From positions 611,368-675,367 of the forward strand of contig CAJNDS010001535.1 in NCBI GenBank assembly GCA_905221605.1: 64,000 bases of DNA. The letters are read 5' to 3'. The translations under genes and the position numbers were made by a program. Positions 22,001 to 37,000 of the stretch are shown piece after piece (the stretch's first letter is position 1; every line of letters starts with the position of its first letter). The notes beneath the pieces are model-generated. The model was given only the letters and a program-made list of their open reading frames with translations. It did no database searches and was not told where the DNA came from. The DNA is from Symbiodinium natans (Eukaryota; Sar; Dinophyceae; Suessiales; Symbiodiniaceae).

Positions 22001-25000
22001 AAACAGGGACCACATTCAGAGGGTCTATATCCCCAAGGGTCCCCCTAATCCTATCCCCTATATGGTTGAGGATACCTGGCAGCTTCCAAACCACAGTCCC
22101 CAGGTGACACCCTCCTTCGGCTCCTCACGCGGTGGAACGATTGCCATCTACCCGGACGTTGTTGAGTGAGTCTCACTTGCGTTCACGACAGTAGAATGCA
22201 AAAATGTTCGAACTTGAAGGTCATGTCTGCATGCCCAAAACATGCCGCCCACTGTGGTCTCGTTTCAGCGCACTTTAGTATTTTCGACGGGCTTCGAAAC
22301 AAGGAATGGTGACTGGGGACCTATGCCCCATCCCCTTCCTCAAAGAGAGCAACAAACTCTAAGAGGCGATCTTACCAGTAGCTGGTGAGTATTGGGTGGT
22401 CAGAGATTCCATGGCACGAAGATGCAACGGGCGGGTCAAAGTGACTGCCTCTGTCCCTAGCTCCGAACCTGAAACGCTACTTGGACCCTTAGTTACGGTT
22501 CCTTTGTTGGGGGGTGCCCAACCCTCCCTGAACCCTAAACCCTAAACCCTAAACTTAAACCCCAGACCCTAAACCCTAAAACCTAAACCCTAAAACCCTA
22601 CTTCATGCCACGGCTTGGTATCATCTTGGATATGAGGTGCAGACCTCCTCACAGCAGGATCTGTAATTCAGGGTCCGGGGCTTCAAGCCCCCAGATTCGG
22701 AGCCGACAACTCCCTGAAAGGTTCAACCAGCGAGGGCTTCCTTGAAAAACCCTCAAACTCGAGGCCCTGCACCCTAAACCCTAAACCCTAAATCCTAAAC
22801 CCTAAACCCTAAACCCTAAACCCTAAACCCTAAACCCTAAACCGGAAAGACGCAGAGTCCCTGTGAACCCCGACGGCCCCGAGCCCTAAGACCTTTGAAC
22901 CCGTAAAGCCCATGAGCCCCATGTATCAACCCTAGTCGCATCATGAGCCCCTGTAAGCCCTATCAGAAACCCTAGAGTTAAGCCCTAAACCCTAAACCCT
23001 AAACCCTAAACCCTAAACCCTAAACCCTAGAAGTTTTCCTATAAGCCCCTAAACCCGTCAGGTTCAACTAGAGGGGGCGCACTTCATCAACGACGTGCGC
23101 TTGACCTGCAAGTTTGGCGAGCTCACGGTTCCGGCCACCGCCTCAGCAGTCCCTTTTTGTTTAGGTTCAGGGTTCAGGGTTTAGGGTTTAGGGTTTAGGG
23201 TTTAGGGTTTAGCGTTTAGGGTTTAGCGTTTAGGGTTTAGGGTTCAGGATGACGACCATGATCAGCTTGTCGGGGTTTTGGATGCTTTGAGGGTTGAAGG
23301 GTTTGGAGGATTTCAGGGTCGAAGGGCTTCACGATTTGGGGGTTTGGGGGTAGTGGCGCCTCACTGGTCCAACATGGCTTACATGGGCTCAATGTGGGAC
23401 TGCAGGGTGCAGGTTGGCGTACCATGTTTTCGACTTTCGTCTATATCAAGAGGATGATGAAAATCATATTTTTATTAAGGTTCTAAGGGGAGTATAGTCG
23501 CGTTTTGTAGAACAAGGGGATGTCAGTTCTCTGCAGCCGGTATGCCGAGCACTGGCAAGCCGAGGCATTTCGGTTCATCTCAAGCGCGCTGGTGCTTTGC
23601 AGGCAGGATCCAGCGCAGCTGCTATCCCTGGTGTCTCAAATGATATTATAGGGTTTAGGGTTTGGGGTTTAGGGTTCAGGGGGTTTCAAAATCTGCACAC
23701 ATGGCTGTACACCTGGTTTGTAATTTTGACGCTACGCGACCCAAACCGGAGATCGCGAAGGTGCTGTTGGGCTTCATTTGATAGGCTTTCGCACAATCAT
23801 TCCCTTGTGGGGATGCTGTTATGACAGGCTCGAAGGGCAAATAAGGAAGTAGGGGGAGAGGGGGGCGGCCGGGGGGGACGGCGGGTGGGGTGGGTCAGGG
23901 GGCTGGAGGGGATTAGAGGTGGGGTACCTGCTTTCCCCATACACCTATGGCCCAGGCCTCGGCGGATTAGAATACCTGACGTGGCATTGCTGGCAGGACA
24001 CCAATTGTTCCCCCGGGCCGAGTGCAGGCTCAGAATACTTGGTTGACAGCACAGCGTTTGTGCCACGCATTTTGGTTAGCTTTCGTTGCCTGCTTTGCCT
24101 GGCACTCCAACTCTCTGTGAAAGCTGTATGCTCCTGGGAGGTGTATTTGTCCAATAATGGACAGAATTTCACGGCTCGGCCCTCATGGTCTTAAGAGACT
24201 ATGGCGGCATTCCTATCAGCCTCTCGTGAAACCAGCGTGAGTGACAGGGGGGAAGCGATGCCGTCTTCGAGTTTTTGGGTGCCGGCCTTGTCTCTCAAGC
24301 TTCTTGGACCACGCGCTGCGAAGACTTGTGGCAGGCTTCACGTACTTCCATTTGTATCCGTACCTGGGGCCCATCAGTGGAAACACAACTGTGCCAGCCT
24401 CAATGTAAGGGCGGCGCTGCTTTCGTTGGCTGTTCGGCGCAGGTCAAACGAGCAGATTCCAGAACTGGATGCTTTTGAAGCCATAGGTGCTCGTGGAGTC
24501 CGCGTCTGTGCCAGTGGGTGCCTCCCCTTCGCCTGCCTCTCGGAAACACGGCCCCATGCGTACTTACCAAAAGCCCAGCCGCCGCGGATAACCTCAAAGA
24601 ATGCTTTCATGAGACCTACGACACGCCTTGACCCAGGATCCGCTGCCGATTTGGCACTCTCACAGTCCCTGGCATCCGGGCTTCCGGCTGAGACTACGGG
24701 CGGTCGAGGGATGATTTCATGGACCAATGGAGGACTTTGCAGCATTGCAAGAAGCCCAGGTGAACGACACGTTCCTGCAGTGTGTATCTCCAGCCGCCCC
24801 CTGCTTGGCTTTGGCGCTGTTGCTTTCACAGCAGAGTTTTGCAGTTGCTAGACGTACTTCGGCCGTCAGCTAGCTGCACCTGGTGTTGCGCCTAGTCAGG
24901 TGGTGACTCCGGGCGAGGCAGGACACGCACTTGTGGCATCTGGATGGGCGCGGGGGTATAGTTTTATGTTTTGAACCCCCTTGTAGGTCCCCGTTGTCAT

Positions 25001-28000
25001 CGGGTTCCATAAACTGTGGAAAAGTTCCCTCCCCAAGCATCGAACTTGTTGAGCTGTTGGGTCACACCCGCCCTGTGGCGCGGGTGTACTTTAAGGTTCA
25101 CGTGTACCTAGACGTAGGGTTATATGTACATCTTCACCATATGTACACCCTACTTGTGACCCTACCAAATAAGTACACCGAGCCTCCAAGTAGGGTCGAT
25201 GTCGGTACAGACAGTCTCGGGCCGGACAGGTGAAGTTCGAGGTGTCCTTGAACCAACAAGACTTCGTGGAGGCTGCAGCATCGCACGTTTAGGTTTAGGT
25301 CTCAGGGTTTAGGGGTTTAGGGTTTAGGGGTTTAGGGTTTAGGGTTTAGGGTTTAGGGTTTAGGGTTTAGGGTTTAGGGTTAGGAAGCAATGGAACACTC
25401 TGGTATGGGCGCCGACATCCGCCAGGGCTCACAGAAGTTCCTGTACTACACGAACCCGAGGACGCCGACGGCAGTTGGAGTGATGGTCCTGCGAGCTCAG
25501 TCTTCGAATCTACGCTTTAGTACCGTCGAGATAGGAGAGCCAAATGCCAAAGCACCCTACTACACCCCAGACTCTGAACCCTGAAGCCTCTAAACCCAAA
25601 GCCCTAACTCTAAACCCTGAACCCTAAACCCTAAGCCCTAAACCCTAAACCCTAAACTCTAAACCCTCAAACCCCAAACCCTAAACTCTAAACCTTCAAA
25701 CCCCAACTGACTTTTGGGCTCTGGCCACCAGGATTCTGCAAGTAGATCCACCTCTGGGGCCGAGCCACCGGAGCCTGAGCATTCGGCTGATAGGCGGGGA
25801 TAGGGGGTTTAGGGTTTAGGGTTTAGGGTTTAGGGTTTAGGGTTTAGGGTTTAGGGTTTTAGATCCACAGGTAGTTTCATGGGCCCTTAATATGCCCCCT
25901 AACCTCTTTGCTGTATGGGGTATATAAGGGCTACCCTTCTAAGGGCCCATACTCAGGGACCATGTAACTGCTCGTGGATTTATAGGATTTAGGTGTTTGT
26001 TTTTGGCTTGTAGGGGTTTAGGGTTTAGGGTTTAGGGTTTAGGGTTTAGGGTTTAGGGTTTAGGGTTTAGGGTCATCGTTGGTTTTCTCAGGGTTTAGGG
26101 TTCATAGAGTTTATTGGATTTATGATGGGGTTCATGGGGTTCGTAACGTGTTTGTCGGGCAAAGGGGTTTATACAGTTTATCGGGTTTAGAGGGCTTCGA
26201 GGATTTGGAGGTCGGGGGTTAGGTTTATAGGCTTTAGGGTTCGGAAGGTTTGGGGTTTATAGGGTTTGGGGGTTGTACGATTCAGGGCTTATAGGGTTTT
26301 GGATTTAGGCCTCCGCTTGTTAGATTTAAGGTTTAGCCTTTTGGCAAGTTGAGAGCGAAATTTCAATTATTGGGTTGAAGGGGTCTGTTTTGCTTAGGAG
26401 ATTTTTCAAAGGGCGGTTCCCAGCAGTCGCAAAGGCAGAAGGGTTCTGCATCAAACATGCCATGGCCGGCAAAACTGTAGCACGAGGACAAATATCCATA
26501 TCCGGAAATGATCGACCATGAAAACCCTAAACCCTAAACCCCCAACCCTAAACCCCAAACCGTCAACCCTCAACCCTCAACCCTGAAGTTGGGTCTCCCT
26601 GTGCTGAAAATTTTTCCAACCGATGGTGCTTCTTTCGCCCATCAGAGCGTTGGGTGCAAAACACCGGGGCCAGGATGAAGAGATCTGCATTGGGATGCTT
26701 CGCCCTTCTGCTAACGGCCCTTAGTAGGGATTGTAGTGCACCCTACTATAATGCAGGTTAAGGACGGTTCGTGTAAGGGGGAACATCCCAAGAATGTAGG
26801 AATGTGCAAGGATGAGGAAGAAGCACTGCAGGGAACTGGGAATCGTCTCAGACCCTAAACCCTACACCCTAAACCCTAAACCCTAAACCCTGAACCCTAA
26901 ACCCTAAACCCTAAACCCTAAACCCTAAACTGCTTGGTCCTTCTTGGAGGCCAGGGCTTCATCAGCACCAACTACCTGACAGTGCGCTTCGGTGGTGCTT
27001 GGGGCTTACCGCCGTCTGCCACGGTATGCCAAAGACTCCAATACCTCTTAATTAAGGAAAGTTCCTTAAAGTATAAGAGGGTTCCTTATGCCACAGTATG
27101 TCTTCTCTTGGAACATTTGTCAACTTTTGTGGCCATGTTTGAAAAGTTGAGGTTGGGATTTTGATGAATTTTGTGTGAGTTTGTGCACACCTTCCACCCA
27201 AGTCCTGACACAGGACAACAGGCCAGAGTGCACACCTTTGCGAATACGCTATAGGCCCTAAGCTGTCCCTCAAGGGATCTAAAGGAGGGACCCTTATAAG
27301 GGACCTTAGGGGGCGTTTTGCGGTTTAGGGGCTACGGGACTCCGAACATAACCCGCAAGTAGTAGGATCCCGTTAGAATAAGCACCCCAATATTGTCCCA
27401 ATATCGTAAGCCCCCATTCGGGGACTATATCTCCTTAACCCTAAACCCGAAACCCTAAACCCTAAACCCTAAGCCCATTTTTGCGGAGCTCAGGTGTCCA
27501 TCGAAGCAACAGGCCAGCACTTGGTCCAAACGGCGCTGGCGGCAACCGACACGGAGGCACCCGAAACCCGAAACCCTCAGAAGCACCCCTAAGGGGTTTC
27601 CGAAAATAGGGTACCCCTTTTGGGGGGGGTCATTTTTTAAGGGGATTCTACTCTATTTGGGGTAAAAACAGGGGTACCCCTATTTTGGGAAGTACTGTAC
27701 CTGGATCTTTTTTTTGCACACGACGACCTGCGGAAGCATTTTGCTGAGGCGGTTGTGGAGCTGCCGAGGATGTCGGTTCACACGGACATGACGCGGGTGC
27801 CGGTGCCTTAGGCACCTACCCCTCCCTTGGGGACGACATGAACCCTAAAATTGGGGTCATATACCCTGTACTACTATAACTCCTATTAAGGTATATGAAC
27901 CCTAAACCCTTTTAGGGTTCATGTCGTCCCCAAGGTCCCAACTCTTGATGGCCTGGTGCTGTTGTTTGCGTGCTGGTATCCGTGACTTCCTGCTACCGAA

Positions 28001-31000
28001 AGGTCCTGCTGTAGAAGTTTCCTGCAGGCGGGTCGATACCAGTATGATCAGGGAGCGCACTAAGGCCGCTCTACATTTCCAACAACGGGCAGAACTATGC
28101 ACCGGAAGGCGTGCGGGAGATCCGGGGAAGCCCAGCAACAGGTACTTGCACTCCTACTCCACACCCGACTTCCTGAAGCTTCCCCAAAAGGTTTAGGGTT
28201 TAGGGTAGCTTAGGGCTTTACAAACTACCCCTAAGCCCCTCCACCCCCTTGTAAATCAGGCGTTCTGCAATGGGACCAGGATGAAGATGCCGGGGTCTCA
28301 GAGATCCGGGTGGAGTGCTTAGAATCCTTTGCCTGATGGGCCATTTGGCGGCCCCAAAGCCAAGTCCAGTACGGACTTTATAGGGTTTAGGATCTTACAG
28401 GAGACCAGTATGGGCGGCTTCGTCAAAAAACTCCAGACTTCAGCCCTGGTGCATGTGGGTGGCTGCACGATGAGGCTCATGATGTGCCGAAGAGCATGGC
28501 CTACTTCACCTTCCATGAGAGCATCCTGCCTGGGGCTCAGACTTCAGCCCCCCATTTCTGAGCCAAAGCTAGCGGCCGAAAGCCGCCCTAAGAGCTTGAT
28601 TCCTAAACCCCCCCGCCGCCCCCAGCCGCCCCGGCCCCCAACTCGAAACCCCCAAAATGTTCTCTCTTGACGTCCGGGTTCTTCGAACTCGTCAACTCGC
28701 ACGAATCGAACCCCTTAGAAAGCTTGCCGCTTGCAACGTAAAGTTACATCTTACAGCTTCGAATTATTCATTTATGACTCATAACGCCCCAAACCCAACC
28801 CACCTGACATTACCGGCACAGGCTCCGCAACGTCGACCCAGAGGCGCGTGTCCTCCTCTAGAGGTTAAGGGAAGGGCCTTCAGGGAAGGTTTTAAGGGTT
28901 TTCAGGGCTTCAAGGGGTTTCGGAGGGATTGAAAATTGGGTAATCAACCCTAAGCCCTAAACCCGAAACCCTAAAATTTTCCCAGCAATTCAACACCGGA
29001 CCCGGAGTCAAGCCGTGGCCGTGCTGAAGAAGAGTGGGACATGGCCCGGGCATGTTAGGGTTTAGGGTTTAGGGTTTAGGGTATAGGGTTTAGGGTTTAG
29101 GGTTTAGGGTTCCAACTGGCACATTCCGTCAGGTTGGAATGACGTATGGTGGAGGCTTCGTCTCGGTCTCGCTCCCAGATCCGTTCAGGAAGTGCAGGGT
29201 GCTACGACCCCATTCGGCCCCATCAGAAAACTCTGATGACGCCTCATCCAAATTTGCCCACTCACCAGAATTCAGCACCAGCAGCCGATTGACACAGCAG
29301 CCAAAGTGCCCTGGGGCGCGTGCACAGTTTCCAGCTTCATTGCCGCACCCGATTTCAGGCAGTTTGCGTTTCACGTGTCATTTCACCAACTCCAGGTTTT
29401 CGGCTACGGCTTCCTGAATTCCAGCGGTCTCAACTGCTCCTTTGAGTGGATTGGCCCGGGGCCAAGGCAGCAAGTCTCACATGCAAGTCCTACAAGAGTA
29501 CGGTCGCTTTTGTTCCTACAAACTTTCAAAACTTTGAGGGAATTCTGCTTAAAAAGATTGCCTTGACAATGGCTTGAGAACGAGTCCCAGCACAAACCAG
29601 ATAACTGCGATCTGCTTCAGAACCCTAAAAGAATAAAAAACAGTAATCCCCATATTACACTATATATGGAGGTTATGGAAGAAAATATTATATTTTTTGG
29701 GGGGTTCTTAAGCAATGACGAGTAATAATGGGTTACAATTCCGGCCCCCCAAAGATGATCCCCGGTATGACGTTTCTGAGCTCCTTTTTTGCAGGGTTTG
29801 ATGTAGCCAAATAAGCCCACCCTCCAAGAATGTGGAGAATCCCTTGGGATGTTCCCCCTTACACTAACAGGCCTTACTAGGGATTGTACTAGGGAGTACT
29901 AGAATCCCTATTAAGGACTGTTAGCAGAACATTGCGCATCCCAAGCAACCCTCATACACCCTGCATTCCGAAGCATCTGAGGCTCCCCATCGGTGGTTTA
30001 CATCTCCTCCACGCAGATCATGTGCGAGGCGTGGTTCCAGTCGCACGGGTGGTTAGGGCTTCGGTAGGGTTTTAGGGTTTAGGGTTTAGGGTTTAGGGTT
30101 TAGGGTTTAGGGTTTAGGGTTTAGGCCTCATGGGGTTCATGGTTCGCACATGTTTCCAGACCTGGACCAGCCTGAACCCGGTATTCCCTGTTCAAAACCT
30201 AAGCCCTGAACACCCTAAGAAAGCCCTATAAGACGCCCATAGGCCCTAGACCCTGAGCCCTATACGCCCTAAACCCCCCCCAAAATGCCCTAAGCTCATG
30301 GATAGCTGCGGCACTTGGAGGCTCATGGTTTCTGGTTCTAAGTAGGGGCAGCTCTTGTTATGTGAGCTTTTTAGGGTAGCTTCGAACCCTTCTTAGAAGC
30401 AACCCCAAACCCCAAACCCTAAACCCTAAACCCCAAACCCTAAACCCTAAACCCTAAACCCTAAACCCGTAAACCCGTAAACCCGTAAACCCATGAACCT
30501 CCAAGCAGGTTCCGAACATGCTGGCCGCGCGGTCCAGCAAGGCAGCGCCGCTGGAGAGCTTCACTAGGGTTTAGGGTTTAGGGTTTAGGGTTTAGGGTTT
30601 AGGGTTTGGGGTTTAGGGTTTAGGGTTTAGGGATACTTGTCAGGTTAGACTTCTTAGGCCGGTCTTGTACAGGGTTGTAGGGTGTCTAGGTTTGATTTTG
30701 GGCTCTACAGGGTATATGGAGTTTGTCAGGTGTATAGGGTTTCAGGGTTTATAAGAGTTTTTTAGGGTTTGGAGAGTTTCATAGGCATTTATAGGGTTCA
30801 AAGGTTTAGGGCGTCAAAAGCGTTGTGAACTTGCCACCAGGCTCTGGGCTTTGCAACGCTGCGCGTCACCTTGAACAACCGCGACTGGCTGGAGCCTGCA
30901 TGATTTGGGCACGGCTGAGTCCTTGGGAGGTGTAAAACCCGAAGCCCTAAACCTCAGGATGGTTCCCCCGTAGACTAGCAGTCCTTAATAGGGATTCTAG

Positions 31001-34000
31001 TACCCCTATTGTAATCCCCATTAAGGACTGTGTGTAGAAGGGGGAACATCCCAACCTAAAGCCTAAACCCCAAACCGTTTGGCTTTTGGGGGGGCTGAGG
31101 GAGCAGGGGCTGGAGCTGCCAGCCCTGCCTTTTTTCTCGCCAGGTCGCGGACCAGCTTGTCTTTCCGATTCTTGGGCCCGGGGGCCTGGAGGAAAGTGGC
31201 TTAGAGTCTGAGGTCTAAGGGTTTAGGGTTTAGGGTTTAGGGTTTAGGGCTGAGATAGTTAGGGGGTGTGCATGTGCAGAGGTTGCGCTCTAGAGGTAGT
31301 TTGCAGGTGTTACGGGATGGAAGAGTGCCGTAAGAGGGACATCCTTCACAAAAAATGAAAACCTGCTTTCTGGTTATTCAGGGAGGACTGGTAGTTTGAG
31401 CAACTACCACGTGATGATTTTTGGAGAGCTTCTGCGTCGCCTGAGAATGCTTTGGTAGATATCGCAAAACACCGCATCTGGTCCTTGTTTGCAGTTGACT
31501 TCGAGTGTGAAGTCTGACCTCAAGTGCATGGCTTGAGGTGAATGCCCCATCGCTCATTACTGCCAGCACAAGGCATTCAACGAGTTCCGTCCTCAGCAAG
31601 ACTTCGGCACACAGGCACACACACATGTCAAGCTTCAAGTTTCTTCCCAAAAGGCCTACCCGAAACCCTAAACCCCAAAGGTACACATTCCGGATATTGC
31701 CATGCCCGGCTGGACACTTCTGCGAGAGTGCAGGGATGAGCCCCCTCCTCAGCTTGTTCGGCATGGCTCTTCCTGTCCCTACACCCCAAGCCCTAAACCC
31801 TAAACCCTAAACCCTAGACCCTAAACCCTAAACCCTAAACCCTAAACCCTAAACCCTAAACCCTAAAGCCTGCATGTACCAGAACAGCTGCTCCAGGCGT
31901 GCCGACCCCTTGTCCACCAGGCATGCCGGGATCGGTGCGCATGGTGACGCATAACATGTGATGGCAGAACGTTTAGGGCTTAGGGTTTAGGGTTCAGGGT
32001 TTAGGGTTTAGGGTTTAGGGTGAGGGTCAGGGTTCATTTACTTGAAGGTTCATGCATACTTATGATTAGTAGTAGCAGGGTGGCTATACTCTTGACTTTA
32101 GTTAGGGTACTTTATAACTCTACTTGTAAGTACCCATCAACCTTCAAGTAGAGTTTAGGGTTGGAATGCCGCATGAGCTTCTCGATCATGTCTAGTCCTG
32201 CGCCAGGCACCTACATGCCGTACAGACGCCAGGCAGGACCATGCTCCCGATTCCCAACCTAGGGAACACCCAACCAAAGAGTTGCTTCCGGGAATGGCCG
32301 AAACCCTAAACCCTAAACCCTAAACCACCCTAAACCCTAAACCACCCTAAACCCTAAACCACCCTAAACCCTAATACTGGTAAGAAAAAGTAGGGAGCCC
32401 TTTCTGCAGCTCTGGGTTGGGCTTTTGGAACAAAACCACCCCCCGATTCCCACAGGCCAACAGTAAATCCCTTGTGACAGGTCCAGTGCCAGTTGTGTCC
32501 CATCGGCTTCTGGTGCACTTGCCTCGGCTGGACTCGCCCTAAACCCTAAACCCTAAACCCTAAACCCGAAACCCGAAACCCTAAACCCTGGCATGCTTCG
32601 ACCGCATGTGCTGAAAGCTTCACTAAGTGCCTGTGTTCATATGGCTTGCTCAGTTGAAATAGGAGGCACGTCGGGGACAGGCTGTTCTCCTAGTTGTGGG
32701 CAGCAAGTCGCAAGTTCTATATGTCTATATGTCGGTATATGTATACACGGACACACAAGAACGGGTATACACATATGCACAAGTTTCTTTACGCACATGT
32801 CTATGCATATGTACATTTATGTCTATGTGTGTGTATATATAGATTGATGTATGTGCATAGATATGTATATGCCGACGAAAACTGATGTAAATCAATACGA
32901 TCCTGCATCCAAAGTCGTCAGCCCTACATCCTGTAGCCTTACGCCATAAAGCCTGGCATATCCTAAGTCGTAGGCCCTAAACCCTAAACCCTAAACCCTA
33001 AACCCTAAACCCTAAACCCTAAACCCTAAACCCTAAACCCTGAGCCGCTGAGGCCCTCGCTCTCGCATGTTCCAGCCCATCACCTGTCGGAGAGGGTGGG
33101 TCTGCGACGAGCCAGGCACGCTGGTCGTACCTTTTGGGGGGGGGGGGGGGGGGGCCCTGATTCCTAAACCCTAAGCCCTAAACCCCAAACCCTAAACCCT
33201 TAGCCCAAAACCACCTGGCCAAAAAAAGGGTACTCCCATTGAGGAAAACATGCATGTCCTGGGTTTAAGGGCTGGCTGAGGGATTACGGTGGGTTTAGGC
33301 TCAACAGATGTTGTGACACCAATGCGTCTTGGTGGAGGTATTGGTGGAGCAGCCGCAAATGTATCAAGGATCAAAGCTGCGGTTGCAGCCCCACCTTGGA
33401 AAGCATGAATAGAGCCCACCTAAGCATGCCGGCCGGTCCCCAATGGCCCCAATAGGGTTTCCTCTAATGTGGCTCCTCTGGACGTGTCAGGCCTAGTTGT
33501 CCCATACAAGCGCTGTCCTGCCGGCTACTACTGCTGGCAGCTCAGATGTTTTTTGATTCGCTGCTCATCACAAGCCAACTTTCACCCCAACCCATCCCTA
33601 GAGTGCAAAGAAATTAGGAGCTTTGGACTCCTCAGCCAAGTGTTTTCTTCGAGTTCACGGATTTGTCTGACATGTTTGGCGGAATCTCCCAATGGCACCC
33701 GATGCCCTGCTCCAAGCCAAGGCGAAGAGGGTGTCGCCACACGTCTCTCACGCAGCACGCCCTGGTCTTAGCGGGCCGTAGGGGTCGTGTCAGTCCCTGG
33801 GGGCCCTCTGATCCCAAGCGATTCTAAACCTAAACGCTAAACCCGATGGACCTGATGGATCCTAAACACCCTGCCTGGCTGTGCAGCCTCCGTAGACGAC
33901 ATGATGGAAGAAGAATGGCATGAAATGATGAAATTCACGGGCGCTGGACCGTTCACGTACAACTTCTCGACGCACGTGTGCATCGTTGCAATGTACTCGT

Positions 34001-37000
34001 ATCTGCTTCCCACAGAGCCCCCCTTCCAAACTCCCCAAAGCCCCAGGCTGTACCTGAACCAGCGCAAGCCCAAGCCCTGCTGCGGCCTCATAGTGCCTGC
34101 TCAGCTCAGGGGCTAACTTGCTTCCAGAACGCATTGAATGGGCAGATGATGCTTGACATGCTGTCACGTCCGTTTGTACTCATGGCCCCGTGCCCCAACA
34201 AAGTCGGTCTTGTAGATCGGACTAGCTGGTACGGCTTGACTTCTATGTAGATTCGCTACGCCAGGCCTCGCTCCTCGAAACGCAGCTTTGCACTAGATAC
34301 GCCTCCTGCATGAGACCGGAATACCCAGCCTGTTGGGAGCTGCACTTCTGGTACCCCCCGCCCCAGCCCCTTTCGATGCAGAACTCGGAACAATCCGCGG
34401 ACGCTCAGTAAATTATGGTATGGTATGATATGAGAGATTATTGCCTTTAATATGTACTGGACAGTATACATATATACATACATATATATATATATATATA
34501 GATGTAGATGTATGTATATACATACACACTTATATATATGTACATACATACATACACATACATATAAATAAATATACGGGTTAGAGACTACCGATACTTT
34601 GAGAACCCCAGGTCCGCCGGGCCTCCACTGCTTCGAGGGAGCCCAGGCGCAGAATCCGAAGCCAAAGAACTACTCGACGCCGCAGCCTTGCTTCCAAGGC
34701 CCGGATGATGGGGGGGGGGGAAGGGAAGAGAAATAATTACTCCCTGGACCCTATAACCCTATAACCCTATAACCCTAAACCCCAAACCCTAAACCCCATA
34801 TGCCCTAAACCCGGGATGTTCATGGTTTTCAAGTTTGCCATCCGCGCTGCGCTGCCCCTGCTCGGCTCAGAAAGCCTGGCACGTGCCAACTGGGAGGCCA
34901 GGAACTCCTTTGGGCTATCTTTAGGGTGTCGGCTTTCAGTCTCAGGGTTTACCTGGACCTTTCGTTGTAGTTCCCCATGCATAAATATTTAATACCACCT
35001 AACGGAGTAACCTGAAGAAGGGAACTGCAAGCAGGGGTCCAGGGGTTGGGCTTGGAGTCGATCATGGCGCGGCGGCTGCTGCAGCTCCAGCATCCCGGTA
35101 GAGAGCAGGTGAGGCAAGCCCTGGGACCGCAGCTACAGTCCTGGCGTCGGAACCTTGGTAGCCCAGTGGTACCCGTTACCCCTTTTTTTTTGTGGTTCTG
35201 GGTTCCCTTATAAAGTAACCAACCAAAAAAAGGGCCCGTATTGTAATATGGTGACAGTGACTTTGCTACTAAGGAATCCTAAAGCCGGTGTCCAGGTTCT
35301 ACAGGAGCTCAAGTTCGAGAAGCGAGCGGATCTTGTCTGCCAGGTCATGGACCTCCTCGAGGAAGAGAAGATGAAGCTCAGCCCCGCGCACTTCGTGACG
35401 ACGATTCTGGCCTGCGCCGCGGCGAAGTGGTGGCAGAAGGCGTTGGAAACCTTTCAGTCGATTTCAAGACACCAGCTCACTCTCCACGTCCTCAGCTACA
35501 ACGCCACCATCAGTGCTTGCGAGAAGGCCAAGCAATGGCAATGGTCCTTGCACCTCTTCAACTCCATGCCCGAGGCCAAGATTGCACGAAACACTGCCAG
35601 CTACAATGCAACAATCAGCTCCTGTGAGAAAGGGGGACGCTGGGAATTGGCCCTGAGACTCTTCCATTCAATGCCTTCAAGAACCCCTCCAAGTCTGATC
35701 AGCTACAGTGCCGCCATCAGTGCTTGCGAGAAGGGTGGGCAGTGGCACATTGCTCTGCAGCTTTTTCACAGAATGCCCCAGACCATCCCACCCGACCGCA
35801 TCATCTGCAACGCGGTCATCAGTGCCTGCGAGAAGGGCCTCCAGTGGCAGCACGCCTTGCATCTCCTCAACTCTATGCCAAGAGCTCAACTTCAACCCAA
35901 CATCATCACATACAGTGCCACCATCAGTGCCTGTGAGAAAGCAGGGCAATGGCAAGTAGCCACCTATCTGCTCAGCACCATGCCGAAGGCCAAGGTGACT
36001 CCAAGCGTTGTGAGCTACAGTGCGACGATCAGTGCTTGCGAGAAGGGGCACCAGTGGCTCTTGGCACTTAGGCTTTTCGATAGATTGCCACAAGCAAGCA
36101 TTGCTCCCGATGCCATCGCGTACAACGCTACGATTAGCTCGTGCGAGAAGGGGGGCCAGTGGGCACTGGCTCTTCATATCCTAAGTTCCATGCCTGAAGC
36201 CCACGTCGCGGCCAACGTGATCAGCTACACCGCAACCATCGGCTCCTGTGAGAAGAGCGGGCGCTGGCAAATGGCCTTGTCGCTCTTTTCTGCGATGCAG
36301 GGAAGTAGGCTTATACCAAACAGCACGACCTACAATACCACCATCAGTGCGTGCGGGATCGGTGGGCAGTGGCAGCGAGCCTTGCAACTCTTTGAGGCGA
36401 TGCCCCATGCCAGAATTCCCCCAGATCGCATAAGCTATAAGGCTGCGATCAGTGCCTGCGAAGTGGCCGGACAGCGAGATCTGGCGCTCCGATTGCTTAA
36501 GTCTGCCATGGACGACTCCGAAGCTGTCGGCTGCAATGCAACAAGTTAACAAGAGGCCGTTCTGACTAAGGATTCTCCTTGGCACTGTTGTCCTCTTCTT
36601 TGTGCTTTTTTAGAAGGCATGCGAACCTGGCAATCTGCATGACTCCACTGCAAAAGTGGACCTCTTTTCTTCAGCGATTGTGAAAGGCTCCGGAAGTGTA
36701 AGCTGTTCAGCCGACCATGCATTCGGCTAGCAAGTCGCGGCATGTGAGCACATGCTTGAGCAAAACCGATGCGCTTGATCCAGACGAATGTTGTTCTTGA
36801 TGAGGTCGTCGACTGGAGTCTCAGCCCTCAGCAGAATTCTCTGACCCTGCGAAGGCTTCTTCTGCCCTCCCGCAAGCGACTCTCCCTACGGAGCCGGGGC
36901 ATGCCCGCTGGGGTGAGGGCCTCAGTTTGTGGGAGGTCAGACATGGTGAGCAGAAGAGCGACGTGCGGGCCTCATGGTTGTAAAGCTAAACCCTAAACCC

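Noticed and set aside
35677-36177. 166-codon minus-strand frame opposite the PPR gene
   Set aside because: Shadow of the PPR repeats.
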